A stretch of 64,000 nt of DNA, taken from assembly GCA_934204655.1 (NCBI GenBank), contig CAKPZJ010000010.1, positions 19,259 to 83,258 on the forward strand, in the 5' to 3' direction. Shown here piece by piece: positions 16,723-24,186 of the stretch. The notes beneath the pieces are model-generated. The model was not told the origin of the DNA and ran no database searches. It saw nothing but the letters and a program-made list of their open reading frames with translations. The number at the start of each line of letters is the position of its first letter. Position 1 is the stretch's first letter. Source of the stretch: an uncultured Prevotella sp. (GTDB taxonomy: Bacteria > Bacteroidota > Bacteroidia > Bacteroidales > Bacteroidaceae). The position numbers and the translations under genes were made by a program.

Positions 16723-17361
16723 ATGGAATATCAGACATTTGTTTTCGATTTGGATGGTACGCTGCTCAACACCCTTGATGACTTGGCCGCCAGTACCAAC
16801 TATGCCCTGCGTACCCATGACATGCCCGAGCGTACGGTCGACGAGGTGTGCCGATTTGTAGGTAATGGCGTGAAAAAACTCATGGAACGCGCCATTCCTG
16901 GGGGCTTGGACAATCCGCAGTTTGAGGACACCTACGCATGCTTTCGCCAGCATTACCTGGTTCATAACCTTGACACCACTCGCCCTTATCCTCATATCTT
17001 AGATATGCTTGACGGCCTGAAGCGCCAGGGTAAGCACCTGGCCGTGGTTAGTAACAAGTTCTACGCTGCCACACAGGATTTGTGTCGCCACTTCTTCGGC
17101 CAGTACATCAGTGTGGCCATCGGCGAGCGTGAGAATATCCGTAAGAAACCTGCCCCTGACACCGTGCTCGAGGCTTTGCGTCAGCTCGGCGTGGGCCGCG
17201 ATGGTGCCGTGTATGTCGGTGACAGCGATGTGGATATAGACACCGCCCGTAACTGCGGTATGCCGTGCCTGAGTGTGCTGTGGGGGTTCCGGTCGCGCCC
17301 GTTCTTGCTCGAGCATGGCGCCACCACACTGATAGAGTCGCCGCTGCAACTGCTGGAATAA
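16723..17361 (+). CDS. gph: HAD-family phosphatase, phosphoglycolate phosphatase-like
   Basis: A 212-residue HAD hydrolase of the Gph type. Motif I is FDLDGTLLNT with the nucleophile Asp near residue 9, motif II is VVSNK near 107-111, motif III is the Lys in RKKPAPD and motif IV is VGDSDVDID. The helical cap between motifs I and II fits subclass IA. Gph removes phosphate from 2-phosphoglycolate, which arises from DNA repair or oxidation; other small phosphoesters cannot be excluded. Single gene with its own promoter. Confidence 0.85.
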   Translation: MEYQTFVFDLDGTLLNTLDDLAASTNYALRTHDMPERTVDEVCRFVGNGVKKLMERAIPGGLDNPQFEDTYACFRQHYLVHNLDTTRPYPHILDMLDGLKRQGKHLAVVSNKFYAATQDLCRHFFGQYISVAIGERENIRKKPAPDTVLEALRQLGVGRDGAVYVGDSDVDIDTARNCGMPCLSVLWGFRSRPFLLEHGATTLIESPLQLLE

Positions 17362-17369
17362 CCAATAGC

Positions 17370-17414
17370 AACGCCCTGCCAATGCAGTCTGCAAAGACTC
17401 CTTGGCAGGGCGTT
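17370..17414. terminator. Bidirectional hairpin between gph and the efflux operon
   Basis: AACGCCCTGCCAA and TTGGCAGGGCGTT form a perfect 13-bp stem with a 19-base loop between two convergent genes. Neither side has a strong T tract. Confidence 0.65.
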
Positions 17415-17435
17415 CTGGTATTCAGGTAAGTAGTA

Positions 17436-18674
17436 TTATTCGTATCTGATGGCCTCTATCGGGTCGAGCTGAGCCGCCTTCTTGGCTGGGTACCAACCGA
17501 AGAACACGCCCGTGATGGTACATACGGCGAAGCTCATCACTATGCTCCATGGCTGGATGTATATGGGCCAGTTGGCCAGGGCCTTTACGGCATACGAGGC
17601 GCTCACCCCTAACACGATGCCTATCACGCCACCGGTAACGCTCAGCATGATGGCCTCGATGAGGAACTGGTTGAGTATATCCACGCCCCGGGCACCCACG
17701 CTCATGCGCAGGCCTATCTCGCGGGTACGCTCCGTGACACTCACGTACATAATATTCATAATGCCGATACCGCCCACGATGAGCGAGATGCCTGCCACCG
17801 CACCCAAGAGGATGGTGAGCATGTCGGTGGTAGAGTTCATCATGGATGCCAACTCTTCCTGAGAGCGTATGTTGAAGTCATCGTCGTCGCCCTCGCTGCT
17901 GTCGGTAGCCTCCTTGAGCTTGTGGTTGGTGCGAAGAATGTCGGTAATCTCGCTGGTAGCCTTGTCGGTTACGCCCTCGGTAATGGCCGAGCACTGGATT
18001 TCGCTCAGGTAGGTCTGGGCGAGTATTCGCTTCATCACCGTGGTATAGGGGGCCAGCACCAAGTTGTCCTGGTCCATGCCCATGGAGTTATATCCTTTCT
18101 TCTTCAGTACTCCGATAACCCGGAAGGGTATCGTTCCGAAGCGCACCACCTTTCCCACGGCATCGCCACCGTCCGGGAAAAGATAATCTACCACTGTCTG
18201 CCCTAAGATACATACCTTGGCTGATGAGCGGATGTCTGCATCGGTAAAGCAGTCGCCATCGGCTACGCTCAGCTGCCTTATGCCGAGGTAGTCGAGGTTC
18301 ACGCCGTAGATAGTGGACTGCGTATTGTTGTTGCCGTATATCCACTGGCCCGAGCTGGTTACCACTGGACTCACCGCCTTGACATAGTGACAGTCATCGC
18401 GTATGCTCTGATAGTCGGTGAGCTTCAGGGTCTGCATGGAGGATGGATCCATGCGCACGCCACCCCTCATGTCGGCACCCGGGTGTATCATTATCATGTT
18501 AGAGCCCATCTCGGCTATGTTGGCCTGTATGCTCTTCTTGGAGCCTTGGCCTATGGCAAGCATGGTGATGACCGAGGCCACGCCGATGATGATGCCCAGC
18601 GCCGTCAGGAACGACCGCATCTTGTTGGCGGCTATCGCCCTGAGTGCTATCTTGAACAAATTCTGATAATTCAT
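17436..18674 (-). CDS. MacB-type ABC transporter permease
   Basis: A 412-residue membrane protein of the MacB/FtsX family. One transmembrane helix near residues 20-42 (MRSFLTALGIIIGVASVITML) is followed by a large periplasmic MacB_PCD domain and three C-terminal helices; GARGVDILNQFLIEA is the coupling segment. Unlike E. coli MacB, the ATPase is a separate protein, encoded just upstream. With the adaptor and TolC-like protein it should form a tripartite exporter for drugs, lipopeptides or other exported molecules. It is the last gene of the operon. Confidence 0.92.
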   Translation of the reverse strand: MNYQNLFKIALRAIAANKMRSFLTALGIIIGVASVITMLAIGQGSKKSIQANIAEMGSNMIMIHPGADMRGGVRMDPSSMQTLKLTDYQSIRDDCHYVKAVSPVVTSSGQWIYGNNNTQSTIYGVNLDYLGIRQLSVADGDCFTDADIRSSAKVCILGQTVVDYLFPDGGDAVGKVVRFGTIPFRVIGVLKKKGYNSMGMDQDNLVLAPYTTVMKRILAQTYLSEIQCSAITEGVTDKATSEITDILRTNHKLKEATDSSEGDDDDFNIRSQEELASMMNSTTDMLTILLGAVAGISLIVGGIGIMNIMYVSVTERTREIGLRMSVGARGVDILNQFLIEAIMLSVTGGVIGIVLGVSASYAVKALANWPIYIQPWSIVMSFAVCTITGVFFGWYPAKKAAQLDPIEAIRYE

Positions 18675-18716
18675 TGTTACTTAAATTCTTAATGGTTACT
18701 ACAGTGCCCAGAGTGG

Positions 18717-19484
18717 CTACTCGTCGCTATTGGTTGGCAGCGCCGCCAGTCCCTCGGCAGCCGACTTGATGTCGTGGTTGTACTCATCGCTTATCACCAC
18801 ACCGTCGCGCAGCTGGATGTTGCGGCTCGAGTAGTTGGCTATGTCGGGGTTGTGGGTTACAAAGATGATGGTGCGTCCCTCGGCGTGGAGCTTCTGAAAC
18901 AGCACCAGTATCTCGAACGACGTGCGGGTGTCCAGGTTACCCGTGGCCTCGTCGGCCAGTATCACCGCGGGGTTGTTTACCAGCGCCCTGGCTATGGCCA
19001 CGCGCTGCATCTGGCCTCCTGACATCTGATTGGACTTGTGGTACAGTCTGTCGCCCAACCCCACAGCCTGCAGAGCCCTCACGGCGCGCTCCCGACGTTC
19101 GGCGGCGCTTACAGAGGAGTTGTACATGAGTGGCAGTTCCACGTTTTCTACGCTGGTGGTCTTGGGCAGCAGATTATAGTTCTGGAATATGAACCCAATC
19201 TTCTGGTTGCGGAGCACCGCGCGCTGCGACTTGGACATGGAGCGTACACTTACACCGTCCAAGAGGTACTCGCCGCTGCTGGGAGTGTCCAGGCAGCCCA
19301 GCTGGTTAAGCAGTGTCGATTTGCCAGAGCCCGACTTACCCATGATGGTGACAAACTCGCCCTCGTAGATGCTGAAAGTAACACCCTTGAGGGCATGTAC
19401 TTTCTCATCGCCTACGATGAAGTCGCGCTTTACGTTCTTCAGCTCTATAACGGCCTTCTTGCCGTCCTTATTTACCCTTTCCAT
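18717..19484 (-). CDS. MacB-type ABC transporter ATPase
   Basis: A 255-residue ABC ATPase of the LolD/MacB type: Walker A GKSGSGKS near residue 50, Q loop [10 protein letters not shown], signature MSGGQMQR, Walker [12 protein letters not shown] and the H loop in FVTHN. ATG at 19482-19484 is preferred over an upstream in-frame ATG, because it precedes the conserved [11 protein letters not shown]. The start overlaps the end of the adaptor gene by 17 bases, so the two are coupled. A roughly 25-residue extension follows the last beta-strand (after [10 protein letters not shown]). Confidence 0.93.
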   Translation of the reverse strand: MERVNKDGKKAVIELKNVKRDFIVGDEKVHALKGVTFSIYEGEFVTIMGKSGSGKSTLLNQLGCLDTPSSGEYLLDGVSVRSMSKSQRAVLRNQKIGFIFQNYNLLPKTTSVENVELPLMYNSSVSAAERRERAVRALQAVGLGDRLYHKSNQMSGGQMQRVAIARALVNNPAVILADEATGNLDTRTSFEILVLFQKLHAEGRTIIFVTHNPDIANYSSRNIQLRDGVVISDEYNHDIKSAAEGLAALPTNSDE

Positions 19485-20655
19485 TCTTGTCCTGTTTTCT
19501 TGGGCCTGGGGCGAAGGGGCTGCTCTCCTGCGGGCCATCGCCATTGGCCTCATCGGTATTCATCTTTATTCCTGTAATAATCTGCTTGCCGGCAGCGATG
19601 CCGCCCAATATCTGCGTATGGGTACCATCGGTCATGCCTATCTTGACTGCGTGAGCCACAATCTGGTTGCCCTCAAGCGTCCAGACCTTGTTCTTGCCGT
19701 TGCAGTCCACTATCTTGCGCTTGCCCACGGTCTCCTTTTCGGGCGAGTATCTCAGGGCCTTAGAGGGGATGGACAGCACACCGTCCAGTTCTGACGTGAA
19801 GATGGTGACGTTGGCCGTCAGACCCGGCTTGAGCTTCATGTCGGCATTGGGAGCCGATATGACCACCTCGTAGGTTACCACGTTGTTGGTAGTGGTGGCT
19901 TCCTGACGCACCTGCTTGACCGTTCCGGAGAAAGTCTCGGTGGGGTAGGCGTCAACGGTAAACGATACACGCTCGCCCACCTTGACGTCGGCTATGTCGG
20001 CCTCGTCTACATCGGCCACCACCTGCATGTTAGTCAGGTCTTGGGCTATGGTGAACAGCTCAGGGGTCGAGAAGCTGGCCGCTACGGTCTGGCCCTCTTC
20101 AACCGACTTGGACAGCACAATGCCGTCTATGGGTGAGGTGATGGTGGCATACCCCAAGTTAGTCTGAGCCTTGCGCACGTTTTCGCGGGCCGTGGCCACG
20201 TTCTCCTTGGCCTGCCGGTAAGCCAGCTGGGCCTCCTCGAACTCGTTGGCGCTGATGAGCCCTTTCTTATAGAGGGTCTGGTTGCGCTTGAAGTTGGCCG
20301 TCTGGTACGACAGCGTGCTCTGCATGCTGGCCAGGTTGGCCTTGGCCGTATTCAGTTCGCTGGTCAGGTTGGTCTTGTCAAGCTCGGCTATTACCTGGCC
20401 CTTCTTTACCACGCTGTTGTAGTCTACGTAGAGCTTGCTTACGATACCCGAAACCTGGGTACCTACCGTTACCGAGGTCACGGGCTCTATGCTGCCCGTA
20501 GCGGTAATGCTGTTCTGCAGGTTGGCCGGTGCCACCTTGCCCATTTCAAACTCCACCTCGTCGTTCTTCTTTCCGCGCGAGCAGGTGGCTATTACGGCAA
20601 CAGCCACGATGACCACAGCTGCCACTATTCCCCATTTCTTGTTTGTAAGTTTCAT
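19468..20655 (-). CDS. Periplasmic adaptor (MacA/HlyD family)
   Basis: A 395-residue membrane fusion protein. The N-terminal hydrophobic segment (residues about 9-25, ending in VIATC) may be an anchor or a lipoprotein signal. Then come the lipoyl half motifs (GSIEPVTSVTVGTQVSG and TSPIDGIVLSKSVEEGQ), a coiled-coil hairpin between them (about residues 95-165) and beta-barrel domains. It should bridge the MacB-like permease and the TolC-like channel. The protein ends in a Gly/Lys/Asn-rich tail. It is the second gene of the operon, 34 bases after the TolC-like gene. Confidence 0.92.
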   Translation of the reverse strand: MKLTNKKWGIVAAVVIVAVAVIATCSRGKKNDEVEFEMGKVAPANLQNSITATGSIEPVTSVTVGTQVSGIVSKLYVDYNSVVKKGQVIAELDKTNLTSELNTAKANLASMQSTLSYQTANFKRNQTLYKKGLISANEFEEAQLAYRQAKENVATARENVRKAQTNLGYATITSPIDGIVLSKSVEEGQTVAASFSTPELFTIAQDLTNMQVVADVDEADIADVKVGERVSFTVDAYPTETFSGTVKQVRQEATTTNNVVTYEVVISAPNADMKLKPGLTANVTIFTSELDGVLSIPSKALRYSPEKETVGKRKIVDCNGKNKVWTLEGNQIVAHAVKIGMTDGTHTQILGGIAAGKQIITGIKMNTDEANGDGPQESSPFAPGPRKQDKNGKGK

Positions 20656-20689
20656 CTTTATTGAGTCTGTTATTATGATTATCTATCGG

Positions 20690-22027
20690 TTAAAGTCTCC
20701 CGTTCTGGTAGAAGTTGAGCATATTTAGGTTGAGCATGGTGAGATACTTGCTCTGAAGCTCGCTCTGCTGTGCCTTGAGCATGTTGTCGCGGCCCGTGAG
20801 CAGCTCCACGATGTTTTTGAGCCCCAGCCGGAACTGCTCGCTCAGCAGCTCGTAGCTGGCGGCGGCACTCTCGGTGCTAACCTTGGCTGCCTTGAACATA
20901 GACTGGTTGGTGCTGGCCTGAATCCAGTAGTTCTCGATGGTAGAGTACAGCTGTGTCTGCTTATCTTTAAGCTCCAGCTCGTAGCTGATACGCTGCAGCT
21001 GAGCCTTGTTTACTGCGGTCTTGGTCTTGCGCTGATCCAGCAGCGGTATGCTTACCGTGAAGCCGGCCCCGATGTTGAAGTTGTTCTTAATCTGGGTTCC
21101 CCAGGCGTTGTTACTCATCGAGGTGGTGTTGGTGGTAAGTCCGGCGCTCAGCCCTATAGTGGGCAATTTGCCTGCCTTGGCCATCTTGATGTCCAGGGCG
21201 CTTGCCTGTATGCCTATTTGGGCGTTCTTGATTTCGGGACGGGTGGCCAGGGCCGCGTTGTACACGTTCTGCAGAGCCGGGATTTGCTGCAGCACAGCCT
21301 GGTCGTCTATCTCGTCGGCCACCACCTCAAAGGCTTCGCCATCGGTCAGCTGCAGCAACTGGCGCAACTGACGGGTATATTCGCTGATGTTGCTTTCGGC
21401 CTGCACCACGCTGTACTGGTCCTGGGCGCGCTGTGCTGTAAGCTGCGCCAGGTCAGCCTTGCTCATCTTGCCGGCCTTGACAAACTCCTGGCCGCGCTCT
21501 TCGTTCTTCTGGCTGGTACTCAGGGCTGCCTGGCTCACCTTCTTGGCTTCGAGCGAGTACAGTATCTGTACGTAGAGCTGGGCTATCTGTTCCTGTATGC
21601 TGTTGGCGGTTTCGGCCGTGGCCAGGTCGGCTTGCTGCTCGGCCAGCTTGTTGGCCTTAATACGGTCTCGGTTGATGTTGCCGTTCCACACGGTCCAGTT
21701 GGCGTTCAGCGCGTAGGTGCCATTGTAGTACACCTTGTCCACGCTGGCCTGCACCTGGTCGCCGGCCACGATGGCGCGGCCCGTCTGGGGCCACGGGTTA
21801 AGTGTAATGTTCTGGTTGGTGCTGGCCGTGAGCGACGGCAGCAGCGCAGCCTTGCTCTCCAGTACATCTTCGGTGGCCGCCTGCTTCTGTATGCGGCTCT
21901 TCTGCAAAGTAATGTTGTTCTCTAACGCGTAGTCGATACACTGCCTAAGCGTCCAGGGGCGTGCCTTGGCCGACAGGGTTGCTGTGCCTATCAAGGTTGC
22001 CGTTAATACTATCCTGTAAATGTTCAT
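20690..22027 (-). CDS. TolC-family outer membrane efflux protein
   Basis: A 445-residue protein with a signal peptide (residues 1-22, ending SAKA) and two OEP repeats made of long helices with heptad patterns, for example residues about 150-250 and 320-430. TolC-like trimers form the outer membrane exit duct of tripartite efflux systems. It is the first gene of a four-gene operon with adaptor, ATPase and permease. Its start codon lies inside a 13-bp inverted repeat (22024-22062), which may control its expression. Confidence 0.93.
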   Translation of the reverse strand: MNIYRIVLTATLIGTATLSAKARPWTLRQCIDYALENNITLQKSRIQKQAATEDVLESKAALLPSLTASTNQNITLNPWPQTGRAIVAGDQVQASVDKVYYNGTYALNANWTVWNGNINRDRIKANKLAEQQADLATAETANSIQEQIAQLYVQILYSLEAKKVSQAALSTSQKNEERGQEFVKAGKMSKADLAQLTAQRAQDQYSVVQAESNISEYTRQLRQLLQLTDGEAFEVVADEIDDQAVLQQIPALQNVYNAALATRPEIKNAQIGIQASALDIKMAKAGKLPTIGLSAGLTTNTTSMSNNAWGTQIKNNFNIGAGFTVSIPLLDQRKTKTAVNKAQLQRISYELELKDKQTQLYSTIENYWIQASTNQSMFKAAKVSTESAAASYELLSEQFRLGLKNIVELLTGRDNMLKAQQSELQSKYLTMLNLNMLNFYQNGRL

Positions 22028-22062
22028 ATAAAAGATAATTACGATAAAAATCTTTTATATGA
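22024..22062 (-). promoter_or_regulatory. Inverted repeat over the start of the efflux operon
   Basis: TCATATAAAAGAT (22024-22036) and ATCTTTTATATGA (22050-22062) are exact inverted repeats with a 13-base gap. The start codon of the TolC-like gene is within the arm at 22025-22027. It could be an operator or a leader hairpin that hides the start codon. Confidence 0.65.
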
Positions 22063-22109
22063 TGGATAACGGGGAGTGTAGTTTAATCCGTGAGGGGTTT
22101 ATTAACAAA

Positions 22110-22143
22110 AGATTGCAGTCGTTTACACTAACGACTGCAATCT
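22110..22143 (-). terminator. Terminator of ribE built into the end of the coding region
   Basis: On the minus strand AGATTGCAGTCGT pairs perfectly with ACGACTGCAATCT, followed by TTTG. The first arm is the last codons of ribE and the TAA stop codon lies in the 8-base loop. Confidence 0.85.
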
Positions 22144-22725
22144 GGCGATATACTTGCCGAGTATGTCGAACTCTATGTTGACCGTAGAGCCTACCTGTAT
22201 GTCGGCAAAGTTGGTATTGGCCCGTGTGTAGGGTATGATGGCCACCTGGAACGAGTCTTCGGTGGGATTGCACACGGTGAGCGATACGCCATTGACCGTT
22301 ACCGAACCCTTGTCGACCGTAAAGTAGCCTCGCCGGGCCATGTCCCGGTCGTAGGGATACCGGAAAGTAAAGTAGGTACTGCCGCCCGCGTCGCTCATGT
22401 CGGTACATACAGCCGTCTGGTCTACGTGGCCCTGTACGATATGGCCGTCCAGCCGGCCGTTCATCAGCATGGAGCGCTCCACGTTGACGCGGTCGCCCAC
22501 GCTCAGGGCCCCTAAATTGGACCGCTCCAGCGTCTCCTTCATGGCCGTAACGGTATAGGTGTTGCCCTCGATGGCCACCACGGTCAGGCAGACGCCATTG
22601 TGGGCCACGCTCTGGTCTATCCGGAGCTGCGAGGCAAACGAGCACGTCAGGGTGATGTCTATATTCTCCTGTTCCTTTGTGACGGCCGTTACCGTGGCCA
22701 TCTCTTCTACTATTCCGCTAAACAT
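22123..22725 (-). CDS. ribE: Riboflavin synthase, alpha subunit
   Basis: A 200-residue riboflavin synthase with the two lumazine-binding repeats: MFSGIVEE with SVAHNGVCLTV in the first half, and LDGHIVQGHVDQTA with VNGVSLTV in the second. It turns two 6,7-dimethyl-8-ribityllumazine molecules into riboflavin. The gene is preceded by a structured RNA of about 190 bases behind a strong promoter, and its last codons form one arm of its own terminator. It is monocistronic; the efflux operon starts about 95 bases beyond. Confidence 0.95.
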   Translation of the reverse strand: MFSGIVEEMATVTAVTKEQENIDITLTCSFASQLRIDQSVAHNGVCLTVVAIEGNTYTVTAMKETLERSNLGALSVGDRVNVERSMLMNGRLDGHIVQGHVDQTAVCTDMSDAGGSTYFTFRYPYDRDMARRGYFTVDKGSVTVNGVSLTVCNPTEDSFQVAIIPYTRANTNFADIQVGSTVNIEFDILGKYIARLQSLV

Positions 22726-22742
22726 TGTTGATGTATTGAGTG

Positions 22743-22945
22743 TAAAACGGGGGTTGTACGATGATGTGATGATAAGTCCGAGTAATTAAGATTTGAGTGC
22801 CCTCCGTCTTTGTAATCCACCGGTCTTCCGACTTAGTTCCAGTTACTGGAGTTTATATGGCCCGCCATTAACAAGAGAGGCTTGCTCGGTATTGTTTTTT
22901 ATGTGATGACTATCCCGATCGAATCGGTACAACCCCCTAATATTT
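22743..22945 (-). ncRNA. Structured RNA, 6S-like (or structured ribE leader)
   Basis: Minus-strand RNA of about 190 to 200 bases. GGGGGTTGTAC (22937-22927) pairs exactly with GTACAACCCCC (22759-22749) to close it. Inside lies a large bubble (about 37 and 18 bases), then CCGAG/CTCGG, CCTCT/GGAGG and further AT pairs, and a terminal region with hairpins such as TCCAG-TAA-CTGGA and CGG-AAGA-CCG. The closing stem, central bubble, rod shape and length resemble 6S RNA (in Bacteroidales the Bacteroidales-1 motif). The 3' arm ends about 25 bases before ribE. It lacks the FMN riboswitch consensus. The structure is clearly seen; the class is inference. Confidence 0.55.
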
Positions 22946-22953
22946 TTCTGATG

Positions 22954-22984
22954 CAAAGTTACAACTTCCTGTCCATTCGGCAAA
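22954..22984 (-). promoter_or_regulatory. Promoter of the 6S-like RNA / ribE
   Basis: On the minus strand TTTG (22981-22984), a 19-base spacer and TAACTTTG (22954-22961): an exact Bacteroidetes promoter 17 bases before the closing stem of the RNA. Confidence 0.88.
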
Positions 22985-23068
22985 ATGATTTCGGCTATTT
23001 TTTCGCCCCTATCTGTCATGGCCGTGCCTATATATATAATAAGGTATAGGACAGTGGCCGTCGCCCCG

Positions 23069-23578
23069 CTATTCGCCCTCGCGATACCAGTCCTTGAGAT
23101 AGCCGGCATAGTGGCGGGCGTACTCTTCGGCCTGGCCAGGCTGGCAAGCCTTGATGCGGCGGGCCGGTATGCCGCCCCATATCTCGTGGGCCGGTATGTG
23201 GGTGCCCTGGGTAACCACGGCACCGGCTGCCACAATGGCCCCCGGGCCCACTTCGGCCCCGTCGAGCACCGTGGCGTTCATGCCGATGAGTGCTCCACGG
23301 CCCACGGTGGCGCCATGTACTACGGCCCCATGGCCTACCGACACGTCATCGTCCAGAATACAGGGCGTGCCCTGCGACTGGTGCAGACAGGCGCAGTCTT
23401 GCACATTCACGCGGTTGCCGCAGCGTATGCCGTCGACATCGGCGCGCAGCACGGCACCGTACCAGATACTACAGCCGTCGCCTAAGTGGCAGTTGCCAGC
23501 TAAGGTGGCGTTCTCAGCGATAAAACAGGCGTCACCCCATGTGGGCTCCATGCCTTTAACCTTTACTATGATGGCCAT
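23069..23578 (-). CDS. Gamma-carbonic anhydrase / hexapeptide-repeat protein
   Basis: A 169-residue left-handed beta-helix protein of the YrdA/gamma-carbonic anhydrase group. Hexapeptide turns run from about residue 18 to 135 (ENATLAGNCHLGDG, GATVGRGALIGMNATVLDGAEVGPGAIV). Candidate metal-binding histidines are in CLHQSQG and SVGHGAVVHGA. Many relatives bind zinc but have no proven carbonic anhydrase activity. ATG at 23576-23578 (MAIIVKVKG) is chosen because it lies close after the promoter (23597-23604); the frame stays open through the promoter but that cannot be translated. Confidence 0.88.
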   Translation of the reverse strand: MAIIVKVKGMEPTWGDACFIAENATLAGNCHLGDGCSIWYGAVLRADVDGIRCGNRVNVQDCACLHQSQGTPCILDDDVSVGHGAVVHGATVGRGALIGMNATVLDGAEVGPGAIVAAGAVVTQGTHIPAHEIWGGIPARRIKACQPGQAEEYARHYAGYLKDWYREGE

Positions 23579-23596
23579 AATGATAAGTTTGAGGTG

Positions 23597-23604
23597 CAAA
23601 GGTA
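23597..23604 (-). promoter_or_regulatory. -7 box of the gamma-carbonic-anhydrase-like gene
   Basis: TACCTTTG on the minus strand, 19 bases before the start codon. Confidence 0.7.
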
Positions 23605-23640
23605 GTAAAACTAACTGTAAAATGGCCATCGCGGGAAATG

Positions 23641-23719
23641 AAAAGACCGGTCTTTAGCTTTCTAAAGGCGGCTCCCAGCTTTCTAAAGACGGCTCCCAGC
23701 ATCGTAAAGGTCGGTCTCC
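23641..23719. repeat. Modular intergenic repeat, copy A
   Basis: Contains two adjacent 21-base units at 23659-23679 and 23680-23700 that differ at one base (plus-strand core TAAAGRCGGCTCCCAGC), flanked by AAAGACCGGTCTTT and a related GTAAAGGTCGGTCT. Read on the minus strand it aligns over about 80 bases with copy B at 42175. A pyrimidine-rich tract with TTTTTACTTTT words follows at 23770-23855. Confidence 0.85.
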
Positions 23720-23949
23720 ACGACTTTTGCGATGGCTATTGACGTGTGGAAAATCATCACCAGCGTGCAGGCAGTTCTTTTTACTTTTCCACTCTTTTAT
23801 CTTTTTACTTCTCCAAATTGTCATTTTACTTTTATACCTTTTTACTTTTCCCTTGATGGTCGTCTCGGGCCGTAATGGAATGGAGGCCAGCGGGGCCGCA
23901 GCCTGCCTGGGGTAAGCAAAAATAAGTAATAATTTATTTTGTAGTTCTC

Positions 23950-24116
23950 TCGGTTTGCACTATCTTTGCATAAGATAGTCTGCACCTCAGCAATTCAAAC
24001 AAGTTTGATTGCTTTCGGTTTGCGCTATCTTTGCATAAGATAGTCTGCACCTCAGCAATTCAAACAAGTTTGATTGCTTTCGGTTTGCGCTATCTTTGCA
24101 TAAGATAGTCTGCACA
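23950..24116 (+). repeat. Tandem 65-bp promoter repeats upstream of the nucleoside transporter
   Basis: Units start at 23950, 24015 and 24080, period 65, the third one cut after about 37 bases. Units 1 and 2 differ at one base. Each has TATCTTTG (23961, 24026, 24091) inside the palindrome CTATCTT-TGCAT-AAGATAG, and units 2 and 3 have TTTG 18 bases upstream, supplied by the preceding unit. A second imperfect palindrome, TCAAACAAGTTTGA, lies in each full unit. The array ends about 70 bases before the transporter start and should supply up to three promoters to the operon. Confidence 0.9.
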
Positions 24117-24186
24117 CTGACCATCAGCCTTGGCCTGGCGGCCCTGGTGGGTGTAGTCATTATAGAGAAACATAACAGAACAAACG

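Noticed and set aside
22743..22945. Cobalamin or FMN riboswitch
   Set aside because: An AGTCGGAAGACCGG segment recalls the B12 box, but it lies in the middle and the other conserved blocks are missing; the FMN consensus is absent too.
22843..23024. A minus-strand reading frame that begins MTDRGEKIAEIILPNG
   Set aside because: It runs through a full promoter (22954-22984) and the 5' part of the structured RNA; it is not a likely protein.
23950..24116. CRISPR array
   Set aside because: The repeats are directly adjacent with no variable spacers, and each carries a promoter.
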